From positions 1 to 64,000 of the forward strand of contig NZ_JAIBNX010000003.1 in assembly GCF_026130045.1 (NCBI RefSeq): 64,000 nucleotides of DNA. Direction: 5' to 3'. The position numbers and the translations under genes are program-made. The DNA is from Micromonospora sp. CPCC 205371. Lineage in GTDB: Bacteria; Actinomycetota; Actinomycetes; Mycobacteriales; Micromonosporaceae. How positions within the stretch are numbered: position 1 is the first letter of the stretch; every line of letters begins with the position of its first letter. Below are positions 43,583 through 53,035 of the stretch, one piece after another. Under the pieces are notes generated by a model, which was not told the DNA's origin, did not search any database, and worked only from the letters and a program-made list of their open reading frames with translations.

Positions 43583-44389
43583 TCACCCGCCAATGTCCCG
43601 GTTGTAGTCCGCCGGCCAGCCGTGCGAGGTTTCCGCGATCAGCAGACGCTGTACTCTCGGGTCCCCCCAAATATGCGCCAGGTCGGCCAGTAACGGCCGC
43701 ATGGTTGCGTCCTCTTCGATGCCGTCGTGGAGAAGGTCGGGCAACCAGGTCAGCCGGTTCTGCTCCAGCTTGGCCCTGGACGCTGCCAACCTCCGGTTTG
43801 CTGACCTGTCGCGCACCATCTCCGCGCGTTCGCGATCCTCGGTGGTGGCATGTTTCTCGGCGAGCCGTCGCGCCGAATCAACGTACTGCGGCACCGGCCC
43901 AAGGTCCGGATCGTCGATGATCCGGTACTGGGCTACTTGCGGCCATGGCAGCCCAGTTTCCGCGTCGATGTCGCCGCTCGGCCACGTCAGCCAAGCCACG
44001 ATACGGTCACGGTGGGACTCGTACAATTCGCGCCTCCGGCGGTCCTGCCGACGATCCGCGAGGGCCTCGTGCATGCGGGCCAGGTTCCCCCATAGCTGCT
44101 CATTGCTTGGCGCAGGACTAGTGAGCGCGGTCAGCCGACCAGTCAGCCGCTCGCCCTCATCATCGAGACCTTTTATGACCCATTCCTCAACCCACCTGTC
44201 CTCGAACTGTCGTACCTCGTCCAAGTCGACCGCAGGCATGGCAGCCCGGACGGCCGCGTCCTGCTCGCGCCAATCCTCCAACGAGATCTCACCGTTGCCC
44301 GCGCGCTGGCGCAGGTCCAACAGCCGTTCGAGCACGTCCACCGGCCAGCCCCACAACTCATCCGCAGCAAGGGCGTCAGCGATTTCCAT
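43583..44389 (-). CDS. Hypothetical protein, mostly helical
   Basis: A 268-residue protein with several long amphipathic helices, many Arg/Glu/Asp and no cysteine-rich motif (DLLHDGIEEDATMRPLLADL, EDRERAEMVRDRSANRRLA). Start at the ATG at 44389 because the frame then begins MEIADALAADELWG. No family is recognised. It lies divergent from jetA with only about 175 bases between starts, so both could share a promoter region. Confidence 0.55.
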   Translation of the reverse strand: MEIADALAADELWGWPVDVLERLLDLRQRAGNGEISLEDWREQDAAVRAAMPAVDLDEVRQFEDRWVEEWVIKGLDDEGERLTGRLTALTSPAPSNEQLWGNLARMHEALADRRQDRRRRELYESHRDRIVAWLTWPSGDIDAETGLPWPQVAQYRIIDDPDLGPVPQYVDSARRLAEKHATTEDRERAEMVRDRSANRRLAASRAKLEQNRLTWLPDLLHDGIEEDATMRPLLADLAHIWGDPRVQRLLIAETSHGWPADYNRDIGG

Positions 44390-44564
44390 CGCATCAGCCT
44401 GGCACAAGGCGGATCCGCTCGCGGTACATGGTGTATCCCACCCTCACGCCGTCAACGGTGGCGGCAAGTGGCGTTCTGGCTGTCACTCGACCGGGTGCTC
44501 GGGCCAACGAACTGTCGGGGGGTCCGGCTACCGTCGTTGGGAGCGGATTCGCGAGGGGAGGGGT

Positions 44565-46124
44565 ATGACGAGCGACGAGCAGGCGCTGCGGGACGCTTCT
44601 GCTGTCGAGGTCGCTGTCGCCGATACCTCGGCGCAGCGTGCGCTTTTCTCTTATCTGACGGCCGAGGTTGCGGAGGAGTATCTCGCGATCATGCGGTTGT
44701 TTACCAGCACTCTTCTTGCTGATCTTTCTGCCGCTGAGGTTGCGGTGCAACTCACTGACCGTGGGCTGTCGCTTGATCAGGACGTGGTGGAGAGTCGTTG
44801 TCAGCAGTTGGTCGTATGGGGCAATCTCGTCCGCTCGGTGCGGGAGACGCGGGTCCCGACGGTCGCCGCCTATCACCGTTCCCGGTCTCGGTATCAGGTC
44901 TCCAAGCTGGGTGGCCGGCTTCATCGGGAGGCTGAGGAGATCCTTCGGGCGGTGGACGGGGCTCGCGAGGTCGCACGTGAGTTGCTCGCGCGGATCGTCG
45001 AGAGCCTCAACCAGATCCTGCTGCAGGTCGGAAACGTGAACCGGTCGATCGATTCCGAGGCGCTGGCGGGCGCGGTCACCGGGGTCTTCAACGACCATCA
45101 GATGTTCACCGAGTCGGTCACCGACTTCTACGCGTACCTTGCTGGCGTGCTGACTCGCTACGACCTTGCGGGCGAGGAGTACGCCCAGTTCAAGGGGCTG
45201 CTGCTGGACTATGTGGATCTGATCAGCGCGGATGTCAACCGCAACGCCCCGGAGATCCTCGAGCGGCTGCTGGTGCTGCTCAAGCTGATCGACCGCGTCC
45301 TGGACAACCTGCCCGTTATGCCTGCCCTGGGCGGCGAGGTGTTGGCGGTGGAGCGGCTGCCTGGTCGGGCTCAGTCGGACTGGGAGCAGCTTGCGCACTG
45401 GTACGGGGCTGGTCATGCGCGGTCCGGGCCAGATCAGTTGCGGGCGGCCGCACGTCAGGCGCTGGGGCAGCTGATCACAAACGCCCGCCGGATGCTGACA
45501 GCATCGGGCACCGGCCTGTCGCGACGTGCGGATCTGCTCAAGCTTGCCTCATGGTTCCACGCTGCCGACAGCGAGACCGCACACCGCCTCTACGATGCGG
45601 CGTTCGGCTGCTATCCCACCCGGCACTTGCTGATCGGTCCGGAGGAGCCGGACGCGTGGGTGGGGCCGGGCACGTCGTGGTGGGATTCGCCGCCGGTGGA
45701 TGTACCGGTGTCGTTGCGTGAGCGAGGAGATCGGGCCGCCCGTGGCCGTAGCTCTCGCGTGCCGGATCCCGGGGCGGAGACGCAGCGGCTGCTGGAGCTG
45801 GCGCGGCGGCAGAGTGAGGCGGGGCGCGCGGCGGCGACCGAGCTCGTCGCTGCCGGCTCATTGCATCGCAGCCGTCTCAGCAGGGCTGCGCGTGAGCTCC
45901 TTCTGCACAAGCTTTCGGGCTTGTTCGCCAATGTCTCGATCAAGCGCGAGATTGTCGAGCAGCCCGACGTTGATCTCGGTCTGGTGCTCAGGGCGATCCC
46001 AACGCCGGGAACGGCGACGGTGGTGACCGGTGACGACGGCACAGTCACGATCGACGACGTCACGCTGATCGCCCTGCCACTTGGCGTTGTGAGCGACGGC
46101 AGCGGGTTGGCGGCCACAGCATGA
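44565..46124 (+). CDS. jetA: Wadjet JetA (DUF2397/TIGR02677) kleisin-like subunit
   Basis: First gene of a four-gene anti-plasmid system. The 519-residue protein opens MTSDEQALRDASAVEVAV, and the stretch ALFSYLTAEVAEEYLAIMRL with LFTSTLLADLS is the hallmark start of the TIGR02677 family. The long helical middle and winged-helix elements match a kleisin-type subunit that links the JetC heads. The ATG at 44565 follows GAGGGGAGGGG. It overlaps jetB by 4 bases. Structural assignment is from family knowledge. Confidence 0.9.
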   Translation: MTSDEQALRDASAVEVAVADTSAQRALFSYLTAEVAEEYLAIMRLFTSTLLADLSAAEVAVQLTDRGLSLDQDVVESRCQQLVVWGNLVRSVRETRVPTVAAYHRSRSRYQVSKLGGRLHREAEEILRAVDGAREVARELLARIVESLNQILLQVGNVNRSIDSEALAGAVTGVFNDHQMFTESVTDFYAYLAGVLTRYDLAGEEYAQFKGLLLDYVDLISADVNRNAPEILERLLVLLKLIDRVLDNLPVMPALGGEVLAVERLPGRAQSDWEQLAHWYGAGHARSGPDQLRAAARQALGQLITNARRMLTASGTGLSRRADLLKLASWFHAADSETAHRLYDAAFGCYPTRHLLIGPEEPDAWVGPGTSWWDSPPVDVPVSLRERGDRAARGRSSRVPDPGAETQRLLELARRQSEAGRAAATELVAAGSLHRSRLSRAARELLLHKLSGLFANVSIKREIVEQPDVDLGLVLRAIPTPGTATVVTGDDGTVTIDDVTLIALPLGVVSDGSGLAATA

Positions 46125-47338
46125 CCCAGCGTGCCATGGGTACCGCGCCGCAATCAGCGCGCGAGCGCGTGGACGCGGCGCGGGCACTGCTGGCGCGTCC
46201 ACTGTTGACCGCCGCCCACGTGGAGGAGTTGGCGCTGGTGCGGCTGCACGCGCCGGCGCTGCGCGGCATGTTCAAGACCATGTTGGGCTACAACCTGTTG
46301 GTCGAGTCGACGTTCGCCCGGCTGACCAAGGGACCGGTGAGCCCCGACGGGCCAGCACGGCCGGCGCGCCGGCCAGATAACAGCACGTTCACGCCGGCCA
46401 CCTATACGCACCTGGCGCTCTTGTGTGCCGCGCTACTCGCTCCGGGTACCGGTGAACAGACCCTTATCTCCACCCTGATCGATCAAGTGCGCTCGGACGC
46501 GGCAAGCATCGGGGTGCGGATCGGCGACTCGCTGCCGGAACGCCGTGCGTTGGTGACCGCGATTGGTCACCTGATCGGGTGGGGCGTGCTGTCGGAAACA
46601 GATGGCACAGCCACCGGCTGGGGTGAACGCCACGACGAGGCGTTGTTGACCATCCACCGGAGCGTGTTGCCCCACCTGCTCACTCGCCCGTTGTCCGACA
46701 TGACCCACCCTGAGCAACTGCTGGCCGTCGATCCGCAGCTGGCCGATCAGCCACGCCGGTCGTTACGCCGCAAGCTGGTGGAGAACCCGCTCGTACGCCG
46801 GGAGGACCTCACCGACGCCGAACGTGACGTGCTGTCGCGCGAGCGTAGCGAGCTGACCCGGATGCTCGCGGAGAACTTCGGGCTGACTCTTGAGGTGCGC
46901 GCGGAGGGCGCGCTCGCCTACGACAGCACGGGCAGCCTGACCGATGTCGCGTTCCCCGGCAGCGGCACGGTCAAGCAGGCCGCTCTGTTGCTGCTCGCGG
47001 AGCTGATCGAAGTGCGCCAGCCCGTAGCGGGCACCACCGCGACGCTGGATGACGGACGCGTCGTGCCGGGCAGCGTAGTCGTCCGGAACGATGTCGACGC
47101 CGTCTTGGCGCGGCTGTCCGAACGGTATCGGCGGGCGTGGGGCGCGGCGCTGGTCGAGCAGCCTGACCGATTGCGCGACGAAGTGATCACCCTGCTTACC
47201 GATCTCGGCCTCGCCACTGAGTGTTCCGCCGGCCTGGTGGTCCATCCAGCCGCTGCCCGGTATCGACCGCAGCCGCAGGCGGCGCAGCCGACGCGTGCCG
47301 CCCGACGCTTGGCCAACCAGCCGGATCAGGAGTTGTGA
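46121..47338 (+). CDS. jetB: Wadjet JetB (DUF2398/TIGR02678) subunit
   Basis: A 405-residue protein matching the TIGR02678 type, which pairs with JetA: an opening of SARERVDAARALLARPLLTA, LRGMFKTMLGYNLLVESTFA, and a winged-helix-like C-terminal part (YRRAWGAALVEQPDRLRDEV). It should associate with JetA and load the SMC-like JetC. Start overlaps jetA by 4 bases; its stop overlaps the jetC ATG by one base. Confidence 0.9.
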   Translation: MTQRAMGTAPQSARERVDAARALLARPLLTAAHVEELALVRLHAPALRGMFKTMLGYNLLVESTFARLTKGPVSPDGPARPARRPDNSTFTPATYTHLALLCAALLAPGTGEQTLISTLIDQVRSDAASIGVRIGDSLPERRALVTAIGHLIGWGVLSETDGTATGWGERHDEALLTIHRSVLPHLLTRPLSDMTHPEQLLAVDPQLADQPRRSLRRKLVENPLVRREDLTDAERDVLSRERSELTRMLAENFGLTLEVRAEGALAYDSTGSLTDVAFPGSGTVKQAALLLLAELIEVRQPVAGTTATLDDGRVVPGSVVVRNDVDAVLARLSERYRRAWGAALVEQPDRLRDEVITLLTDLGLATECSAGLVVHPAAARYRPQPQAAQPTRAARRLANQPDQEL

Positions 47339-50300
47339 TGACCGACGCGTTCGACCAGACGCCGTTGCGGCAGCATCCGCACCGCTGGCGGCTCTCCCGC
47401 GCCGGGTTCGTCAACGTGTGGCACTACTACGAAAACACGTTCGACATCAGCGGCGGCCGGCTGATCCTGCGCGGCACCAACGGGTCGGGCAAGTCACGCG
47501 CTCTGGAGATGCTGCTGCCGTTTCTGCTCGACGCCGACCGGCGCAACATGGGCACAGGGTCGTCGGTCCGGATGGAAGACCTGATGAGCGCGGGTGCCGG
47601 CGACCAGGGCAACCGGCTCGGATACATGTGGCTCGAACTGCGCCGCGACGCGGATCCCGACGAGCGAACCGAGCCGCAGGTCCTAACGCTCGGTGCGCTG
47701 GTCCGTTTCGCCATCAGCACCAAGGAGGCGAAGGTATGGTACTTCACCACGCCGCTGCGGGTCGGTCCGGAGCTGCCCCTGCTGGGGCCGGACCGGCAAC
47801 CGCTGTCCCGTCGCGACCTGGCCGAGCTGATCACGGAGGAGCGCATCACCGACGTTCCCGAAAAGCACCGTGAGCGGGTCCGAGCCGACGTCTTCGGCCT
47901 GACCGGGCATCTCGGCAAAGAGCGCTTTGACGGCCTGACCAAGTTGTTGCACACACTGCGCTCGCCTGATGTCGGCAACCGGATCGAGGAAGGTCGGCTG
48001 CCGGCCATCCTCGCAGATGCCCTGCCGCCGCTGTCCGAGGACGCTCTGACCGACGCCGGCCAGCAACTCGACGGGCTCACCAGCACCCGCGAGGACCAGG
48101 AGCGGTTGGAAGCAGCCCGGGAGGTCGTCCGGACCTTCCTGGACGCCTACCGCAGGTATGTGACCGGCGTGCTCGCCACCGCACTGCAGACCGTGCGCGC
48201 CGGTGCTGGCTCGGTCCACGACGCCGTCCGAAAGGCCGGCAAGCTGGCTGCCCGGGCAGAGGCGCTGACGACCGAGGTCAACACGTCGGGTGAGCGGTTG
48301 AGCGAGCTGAATGAGCAGGCCGAACAGCTTGGCGCAACGCTACAGGGCCTCCGTGAGTCCGCGGCGTACAAGAGCGTCCAGGAATTGGACCAGCTGACCA
48401 CGGTCGTCCGGTCGCTGGCCACAACTGCGGACACTGCGTTGAACGCGGCCGCCGAGCTACGGCGGGGGGAGGAAGACAAGGTCGCGGACTGCGGCCCGCT
48501 GGCGGACGAGGTCGACCAGGCTGCGGTCGATCTGTCCGGGCAGATCCGGCAGACTCGAGACCTGCTCGCCGCGGTTGGCCTCACCGACCACGACATGCCC
48601 GCTGAGCTGCGCGTCGAGCGACGGCAAGGTGCGCGCCCCACCGACGTCGTCCGTACGGTCCGCGATGGCGGACCTGAATCGCTGCGGCGCCCGGCCGCTG
48701 ACCTCCTTACGCTCGTTCCGGCGGACGTTACCGCCGTTGCCGGGACGGCGCGGCGGCTTGCGGAGGCCGCGCGGACCCGCTCAGCCCAGGCGGGCAACCG
48801 AGCTGACGACGCGCGGCGTCTCGCTGACGAGCGAATGAAGGTAGAGGCGGCGGCAGACCAGGCAGACCGGGCCCAGGAGCGCGCAGAAGACGACGCGACT
48901 GCGGCTGAGCAAGCTGCGGAGCAGCGCGACGACGCGGCGCTCACCCTCGTCGACTTGTGGCACGCGTGGATAGCCGCCCCCGCGACCATCGACCTGCTCG
49001 GCAGCGTCGACTGGTCCACGCAGCCAGCGCTCGCGCCGATCCTGACCGAACGGACCGCGTTGTGCGGTGACGGCGACGAGACCGTCTCGTTGGAAGACCT
49101 CGACCGCGCCGCCGACGACGCGGTGAACGCGGCGACTTCCGTCCTGGCCACGGCACTGGGGCGGCTGGACGACGCGGACGCGGCCGACCAGCGCCGCGTT
49201 GACGAACTCGCCGCAGAGCAGGCGCAGCTGCGCGCCGAACGCGATCCGCTCCCGCAGCCACCGACTTGGGTGACGGTGACCACTGGGACACCGCTGTGGC
49301 GATGCCTCGACTTTGTCGAGTCGGTGGAGGCGCAGCACCGGGCCGGCATCGAGGCCGCGCTGCTCGCCTCGGGCCTGCTGACGGCGACCGTGGACCGCGA
49401 CGGTCAGCTCACCGCCGCCGACGGGCAGTTGCTGGTCTCACCGTTCGGTCAACGAGTGCCGCAGGCGCTGTCATCGGTCCTCACCGTAGATACGGCCAGC
49501 CCCATGCCGGCCGAGGTGGTCTTGGCCCTCCTGGACCGGATCGGACTCGGCGATGGCCCCGCCACCACGTGGGTTCGAACGGATGGGAGCTGGGGCAACG
49601 GCCCGCTGCGGGGCCGGCACAGCGTCAGCGCGCCGCGGCACATCGGCGCGGCGGCCCGAGCGGCGGCCAGGGCCGCTCGGCTCGCCGAGATCGATGCCGA
49701 GCTACGCATGTTAAGCGACGCCGCGAGCGTCCGGGAGGGCGAACGAAAGCGCCTCAAATCACGCCACACAGCTGTGCGCGAGCGGCAGCGGTCCGTGCCG
49801 CGATCGGCTGGGCTGCTCAAAGCCAGGACAAACGCCGCGTCGGCGGCGCGGCAGGCCAGCAGAGCCCTCGCCGAAGCCGGACGACTTCGGACTCGCGCCG
49901 ACGCGATGGCGCGCGACTGGGCCGATCGCCAACGGGCGCATCACCAGGCGTGCGCTGAGTTCGGCCTTCCCGTCGACGAGCAGTCGCTACGCAGATACCA
50001 CGACAAGGCCGCACAGGCAGTCGCCGGATGCTCCCGCGTCGGAACAGGTACCGGCGCCGTCGACAGGGCCGCCCGCCGGTACACCGGCGCGGTCGCGAGG
50101 ATCGGGCCCGTCGCCGGGCGCCGCGCCGGTGCCGAACGCGAGGCGGCTTCGAGCTGGGACCGGTGGCACATCGAGGACACGAAGCTGCAGACGTTGATCA
50201 AGACCGTAGGTGCGGCCGCCGCCGAGGTTCAGCGGCAGGTCGCCGATACGGAGACCACGTTGACCAACACCAAGACCGAGATCCGTACCACCAACGATTC

Positions 50301-51492
50301 GGTACAGCAGCTCAGCCGGCAAGCCGGACAGGCCGAGACAGAAGCAGACACGGCCGCAGGCCGGGTCGAGCAGCTACGCACCGATCTGTCCCGCCACGTC
50401 ACCACCGTGCTGGACAAACTCGCCCAGCCGGGCATCATCGACACCGCGTTCTCCTCCGCCCCGGCCCCACCATTTACCGACCTCGCGCCCGACGCGGTCG
50501 ACGCCGACTCCGACCGGTTGCTCACGTCCCTGCGCCGGGGCAGGTCGGACGAGAACGCCCTGATGCGCGCCCAGCGCACCTTCGAACAGGAGATCTCCGG
50601 CAGCTACGACGTGTCCGCCACCATCACCGCCGGCGTGCGGCTCTTCGAACTTGTGGACGCCGACGGCCGGCGGCCCCTCGCCCAGGCTGCCATCGAGATC
50701 GACCGCCAGTGCGAGGTCGGCCGAGCCGCCTTGACCGAACGCGAGCACGAGGTCTTCAGCCGGTTCGTGCTCGGCGAGGTCGGCGAGGAACTGCGGCGAC
50801 GGCTCACCCAGGCCAACAACCTCATTGCGGCGATGAACGCCAGCCTCAAGTCGATACGCACCAGCCACGGCATCGGCGTGCGGCTGACCTGGAAGCTCGC
50901 GGAGGAAGCCAGCGGAGACATCACCAGGATCAAGGAGCTGATCACCACCGCCGCGGCGGTCCGCACACACGCCCAGGACATCGAACTGACCGCGCTGCTA
51001 TCCGCGCGGGTCGCCGCCGAAGCGGTCAAAGACCCATCCGCCGGATACGCCATACACCTGCGCGGAGCGCTGGACTATCGCGCCTGGCACACAGTCGAGG
51101 TCATCATCACCGGTCCCGAACACGGGCGAGAACGGCGGATCAGCCGGCGAGCCAAGCTGTCCCAAGGCGAGACCCGGTTCGTGTCATACGTGACACTCTT
51201 TGCCGCCGTCGATGCGTACCTGTCCGGACTGGAGAACACCGCGATGTCACTGCGGCTGATCCTGCTCGACGACGCCTTCGCGAAGGTCGACGAGCCGACT
51301 ATCGCCGAACTGCTCGGTCTGCTCGTGCGCTTGGATGTCGACTTCGCGATGACCGGGCACGCCCTTTGGGGCTGCGTGCCCCAGGTGCCGGCCCTGGACA
51401 TCTACGAGATCTGCCGAGAAGACGGCACACCCGCCGCGACCGCGCACGTACGCTGGGACGGCCGCAACCGGCACTTCCTCCACGCCACATGA
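47338..51492 (+). CDS. jetC: Wadjet JetC (TIGR02680) SMC-like ATPase
   Basis: A 1384-residue SMC/MukB-type motor. The Walker A is GTNGSGKSRALE (Lys about residue 52), long alternating coiled-coil regions occupy roughly 280-1200, and the C-terminal head has the signature KLSQGETRFVSYV and Walker B RLILLDDAFAKVDE. It should extrude DNA loops to sense circular plasmid DNA. The start is the ATG at 47338; a GTG just before it is an alternative. Confidence 0.93.
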   Translation: MTDAFDQTPLRQHPHRWRLSRAGFVNVWHYYENTFDISGGRLILRGTNGSGKSRALEMLLPFLLDADRRNMGTGSSVRMEDLMSAGAGDQGNRLGYMWLELRRDADPDERTEPQVLTLGALVRFAISTKEAKVWYFTTPLRVGPELPLLGPDRQPLSRRDLAELITEERITDVPEKHRERVRADVFGLTGHLGKERFDGLTKLLHTLRSPDVGNRIEEGRLPAILADALPPLSEDALTDAGQQLDGLTSTREDQERLEAAREVVRTFLDAYRRYVTGVLATALQTVRAGAGSVHDAVRKAGKLAARAEALTTEVNTSGERLSELNEQAEQLGATLQGLRESAAYKSVQELDQLTTVVRSLATTADTALNAAAELRRGEEDKVADCGPLADEVDQAAVDLSGQIRQTRDLLAAVGLTDHDMPAELRVERRQGARPTDVVRTVRDGGPESLRRPAADLLTLVPADVTAVAGTARRLAEAARTRSAQAGNRADDARRLADERMKVEAAADQADRAQERAEDDATAAEQAAEQRDDAALTLVDLWHAWIAAPATIDLLGSVDWSTQPALAPILTERTALCGDGDETVSLEDLDRAADDAVNAATSVLATALGRLDDADAADQRRVDELAAEQAQLRAERDPLPQPPTWVTVTTGTPLWRCLDFVESVEAQHRAGIEAALLASGLLTATVDRDGQLTAADGQLLVSPFGQRVPQALSSVLTVDTASPMPAEVVLALLDRIGLGDGPATTWVRTDGSWGNGPLRGRHSVSAPRHIGAAARAAARAARLAEIDAELRMLSDAASVREGERKRLKSRHTAVRERQRSVPRSAGLLKARTNAASAARQASRALAEAGRLRTRADAMARDWADRQRAHHQACAEFGLPVDEQSLRRYHDKAAQAVAGCSRVGTGTGAVDRAARRYTGAVARIGPVAGRRAGAEREAASSWDRWHIEDTKLQTLIKTVGAAAAEVQRQVADTETTLTNTKTEIRTTNDSVQQLSRQAGQAETEADTAAGRVEQLRTDLSRHVTTVLDKLAQPGIIDTAFSSAPAPPFTDLAPDAVDADSDRLLTSLRRGRSDENALMRAQRTFEQEISGSYDVSATITAGVRLFELVDADGRRPLAQAAIEIDRQCEVGRAALTEREHEVFSRFVLGEVGEELRRRLTQANNLIAAMNASLKSIRTSHGIGVRLTWKLAEEASGDITRIKELITTAAAVRTHAQDIELTALLSARVAAEAVKDPSAGYAIHLRGALDYRAWHTVEVIITGPEHGRERRISRRAKLSQGETRFVSYVTLFAAVDAYLSGLENTAMSLRLILLDDAFAKVDEPTIAELLGLLVRLDVDFAMTGHALWGCVPQVPALDIYEICREDGTPAATAHVRWDGRNRHFLHAT

Positions 51493-52787
51493 CCGGCGCC
51501 AATTCACCGCTGCCGCCGCAGCTGCGGACCTACCTGACCGTTCCCAGCCTGAACGAACTTTGGGCGGCTGTCCGCGCCCGTCTGGAACGCAACGGCCGCC
51601 AGATCACCGGCGTAGTCGCGGTCGACCTCGACGAGATCGGCGCCGACCACCTGTCCGGACTACTCGGGCGCACGGTTGAGCCCGGCCTCGCCCGCCGCAT
51701 CAAGCTGACCGACCTCGACGCGGCATTACGTCGCTCGGCTGCCGGACAGGGCCTGATCTCCATCGTCGAAATCCTGAACGGCAGGCCGGTCACCGACCAC
51801 GCCGCGGCCCGGGAGCAGAAGCAGGAGCAGTGGTCCCGGGTGTGGCAGCAGTTGGACGCGGCACTCGCGGCCGCGGGTTTGGCCGACGCGGCCTGGGTGC
51901 CGGCATGGATCGCCGGTCTACGCCGCACCGGGATACTGACCCGCGCCGGCGCGGATGCGGCCGACCGCGCACTCCACCACGCCGTCACCGCGCTCGAGAT
52001 TCTGCTGCCGGTCGCAGCCGAACCGTCCGGCACCTTGGAGCTCGCAAACTTGGCTACCCGCGCGACCGGCAACGCTCACGGCCTCGACGACACCTCGCTG
52101 GCGTCCGTGGTGCTCCTACGCGCGGCGGCGCATGCCCTCGGGCGCCCCATACCGGCCACGACAACCGACCGGCGAAACCTATGGCTTGCCCTCGGCGTGG
52201 CCACCGACACGGTGTCCGGCACAGTCCTGGCGTGGCGACTTCGCCCCCCAGGCACGGACCGATGGTCCCAGATGATGCGTGACCGCGCCAAGCTGGGACT
52301 GATCACCCACCTGACCCTCCACGAACTCGACCAAGCCGGCGCGGTCGACTTCGCCCCGCCCGAGCAGACCGTCTTCGTCTGCGAGAATCCGCAGGTACTG
52401 CAAGCCGCGGCGCATGCCGGCATCGCACAGCCAGTGTTGTGCCTGTCCGGCAACCCGGCCAGCGTCGGCACCCGGCTTCTTCGCGCGCTGGTTGCGTCGG
52501 GAAACCCGATCCGCTACCACGGCGACTTCGACTGGCCCGGAGTGGCGATCGCCGGACGGATCCTCACACTCGGCGCGACCCCGTGGCGGATGTCAGCGGC
52601 GGACTACCGGGCGGCTGTCGCCCGCCTCGACACCGACCATGCCGTCGCCCTGTCCGGCAGTCCGGTGCCAACCGACTGGGACCCCGCGCTGGCAGCGGCG
52701 ATGTCGAAACACATGTTGGCGGTCCACGAAGAATTCGTCCTCCCCGACCTTCTTGTCGATCTCAGGTCAGCGACACCACGTGCCTGA
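51489..52787 (+). CDS. jetD: Wadjet JetD nuclease subunit (DUF2399-type, TIGR02679)
   Basis: A 432-residue protein expected to cleave plasmid DNA after recruitment by JetABC. It starts MTGANSPLPPQLRTYLTVPS, keeps a helical DUF3323-like N-terminal half, and ends in a Toprim-like domain with VFVCENPQVLQAAA (Glu about 299) and YHGDFDWPGVAIAGR (Asp about 346 and 348), the expected metal-binding residues. Overlaps jetC by 4 bases, so the operon is complete. The next gene faces the other way. Confidence 0.92.
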   Translation: MTGANSPLPPQLRTYLTVPSLNELWAAVRARLERNGRQITGVVAVDLDEIGADHLSGLLGRTVEPGLARRIKLTDLDAALRRSAAGQGLISIVEILNGRPVTDHAAAREQKQEQWSRVWQQLDAALAAAGLADAAWVPAWIAGLRRTGILTRAGADAADRALHHAVTALEILLPVAAEPSGTLELANLATRATGNAHGLDDTSLASVVLLRAAAHALGRPIPATTTDRRNLWLALGVATDTVSGTVLAWRLRPPGTDRWSQMMRDRAKLGLITHLTLHELDQAGAVDFAPPEQTVFVCENPQVLQAAAHAGIAQPVLCLSGNPASVGTRLLRALVASGNPIRYHGDFDWPGVAIAGRILTLGATPWRMSAADYRAAVARLDTDHAVALSGSPVPTDWDPALAAAMSKHMLAVHEEFVLPDLLVDLRSATPRA

Positions 52788-53035
52788 CGGACAAGTCACT
52801 GCGGGCGGGCCGGCGTCTGTGTCGGCCTTGCTTGCTCCCGCCCAGCGGTGAATGAGGGAACGAGTACGTACAACGTGTCGCCCGGTACGCCGGCCTACCT
52901 CGAAGCCACCGGCCCACGAAACCGATACCTCAATACCCGGCACGGATACCGCAACTGGCCCGCCTACAAGATCCCGGGCGACGGGCCGCTGCTACTCCCG
53001 CTGCGGCGCCCGCCAGCCGTATGCCTTTCAGTCGG

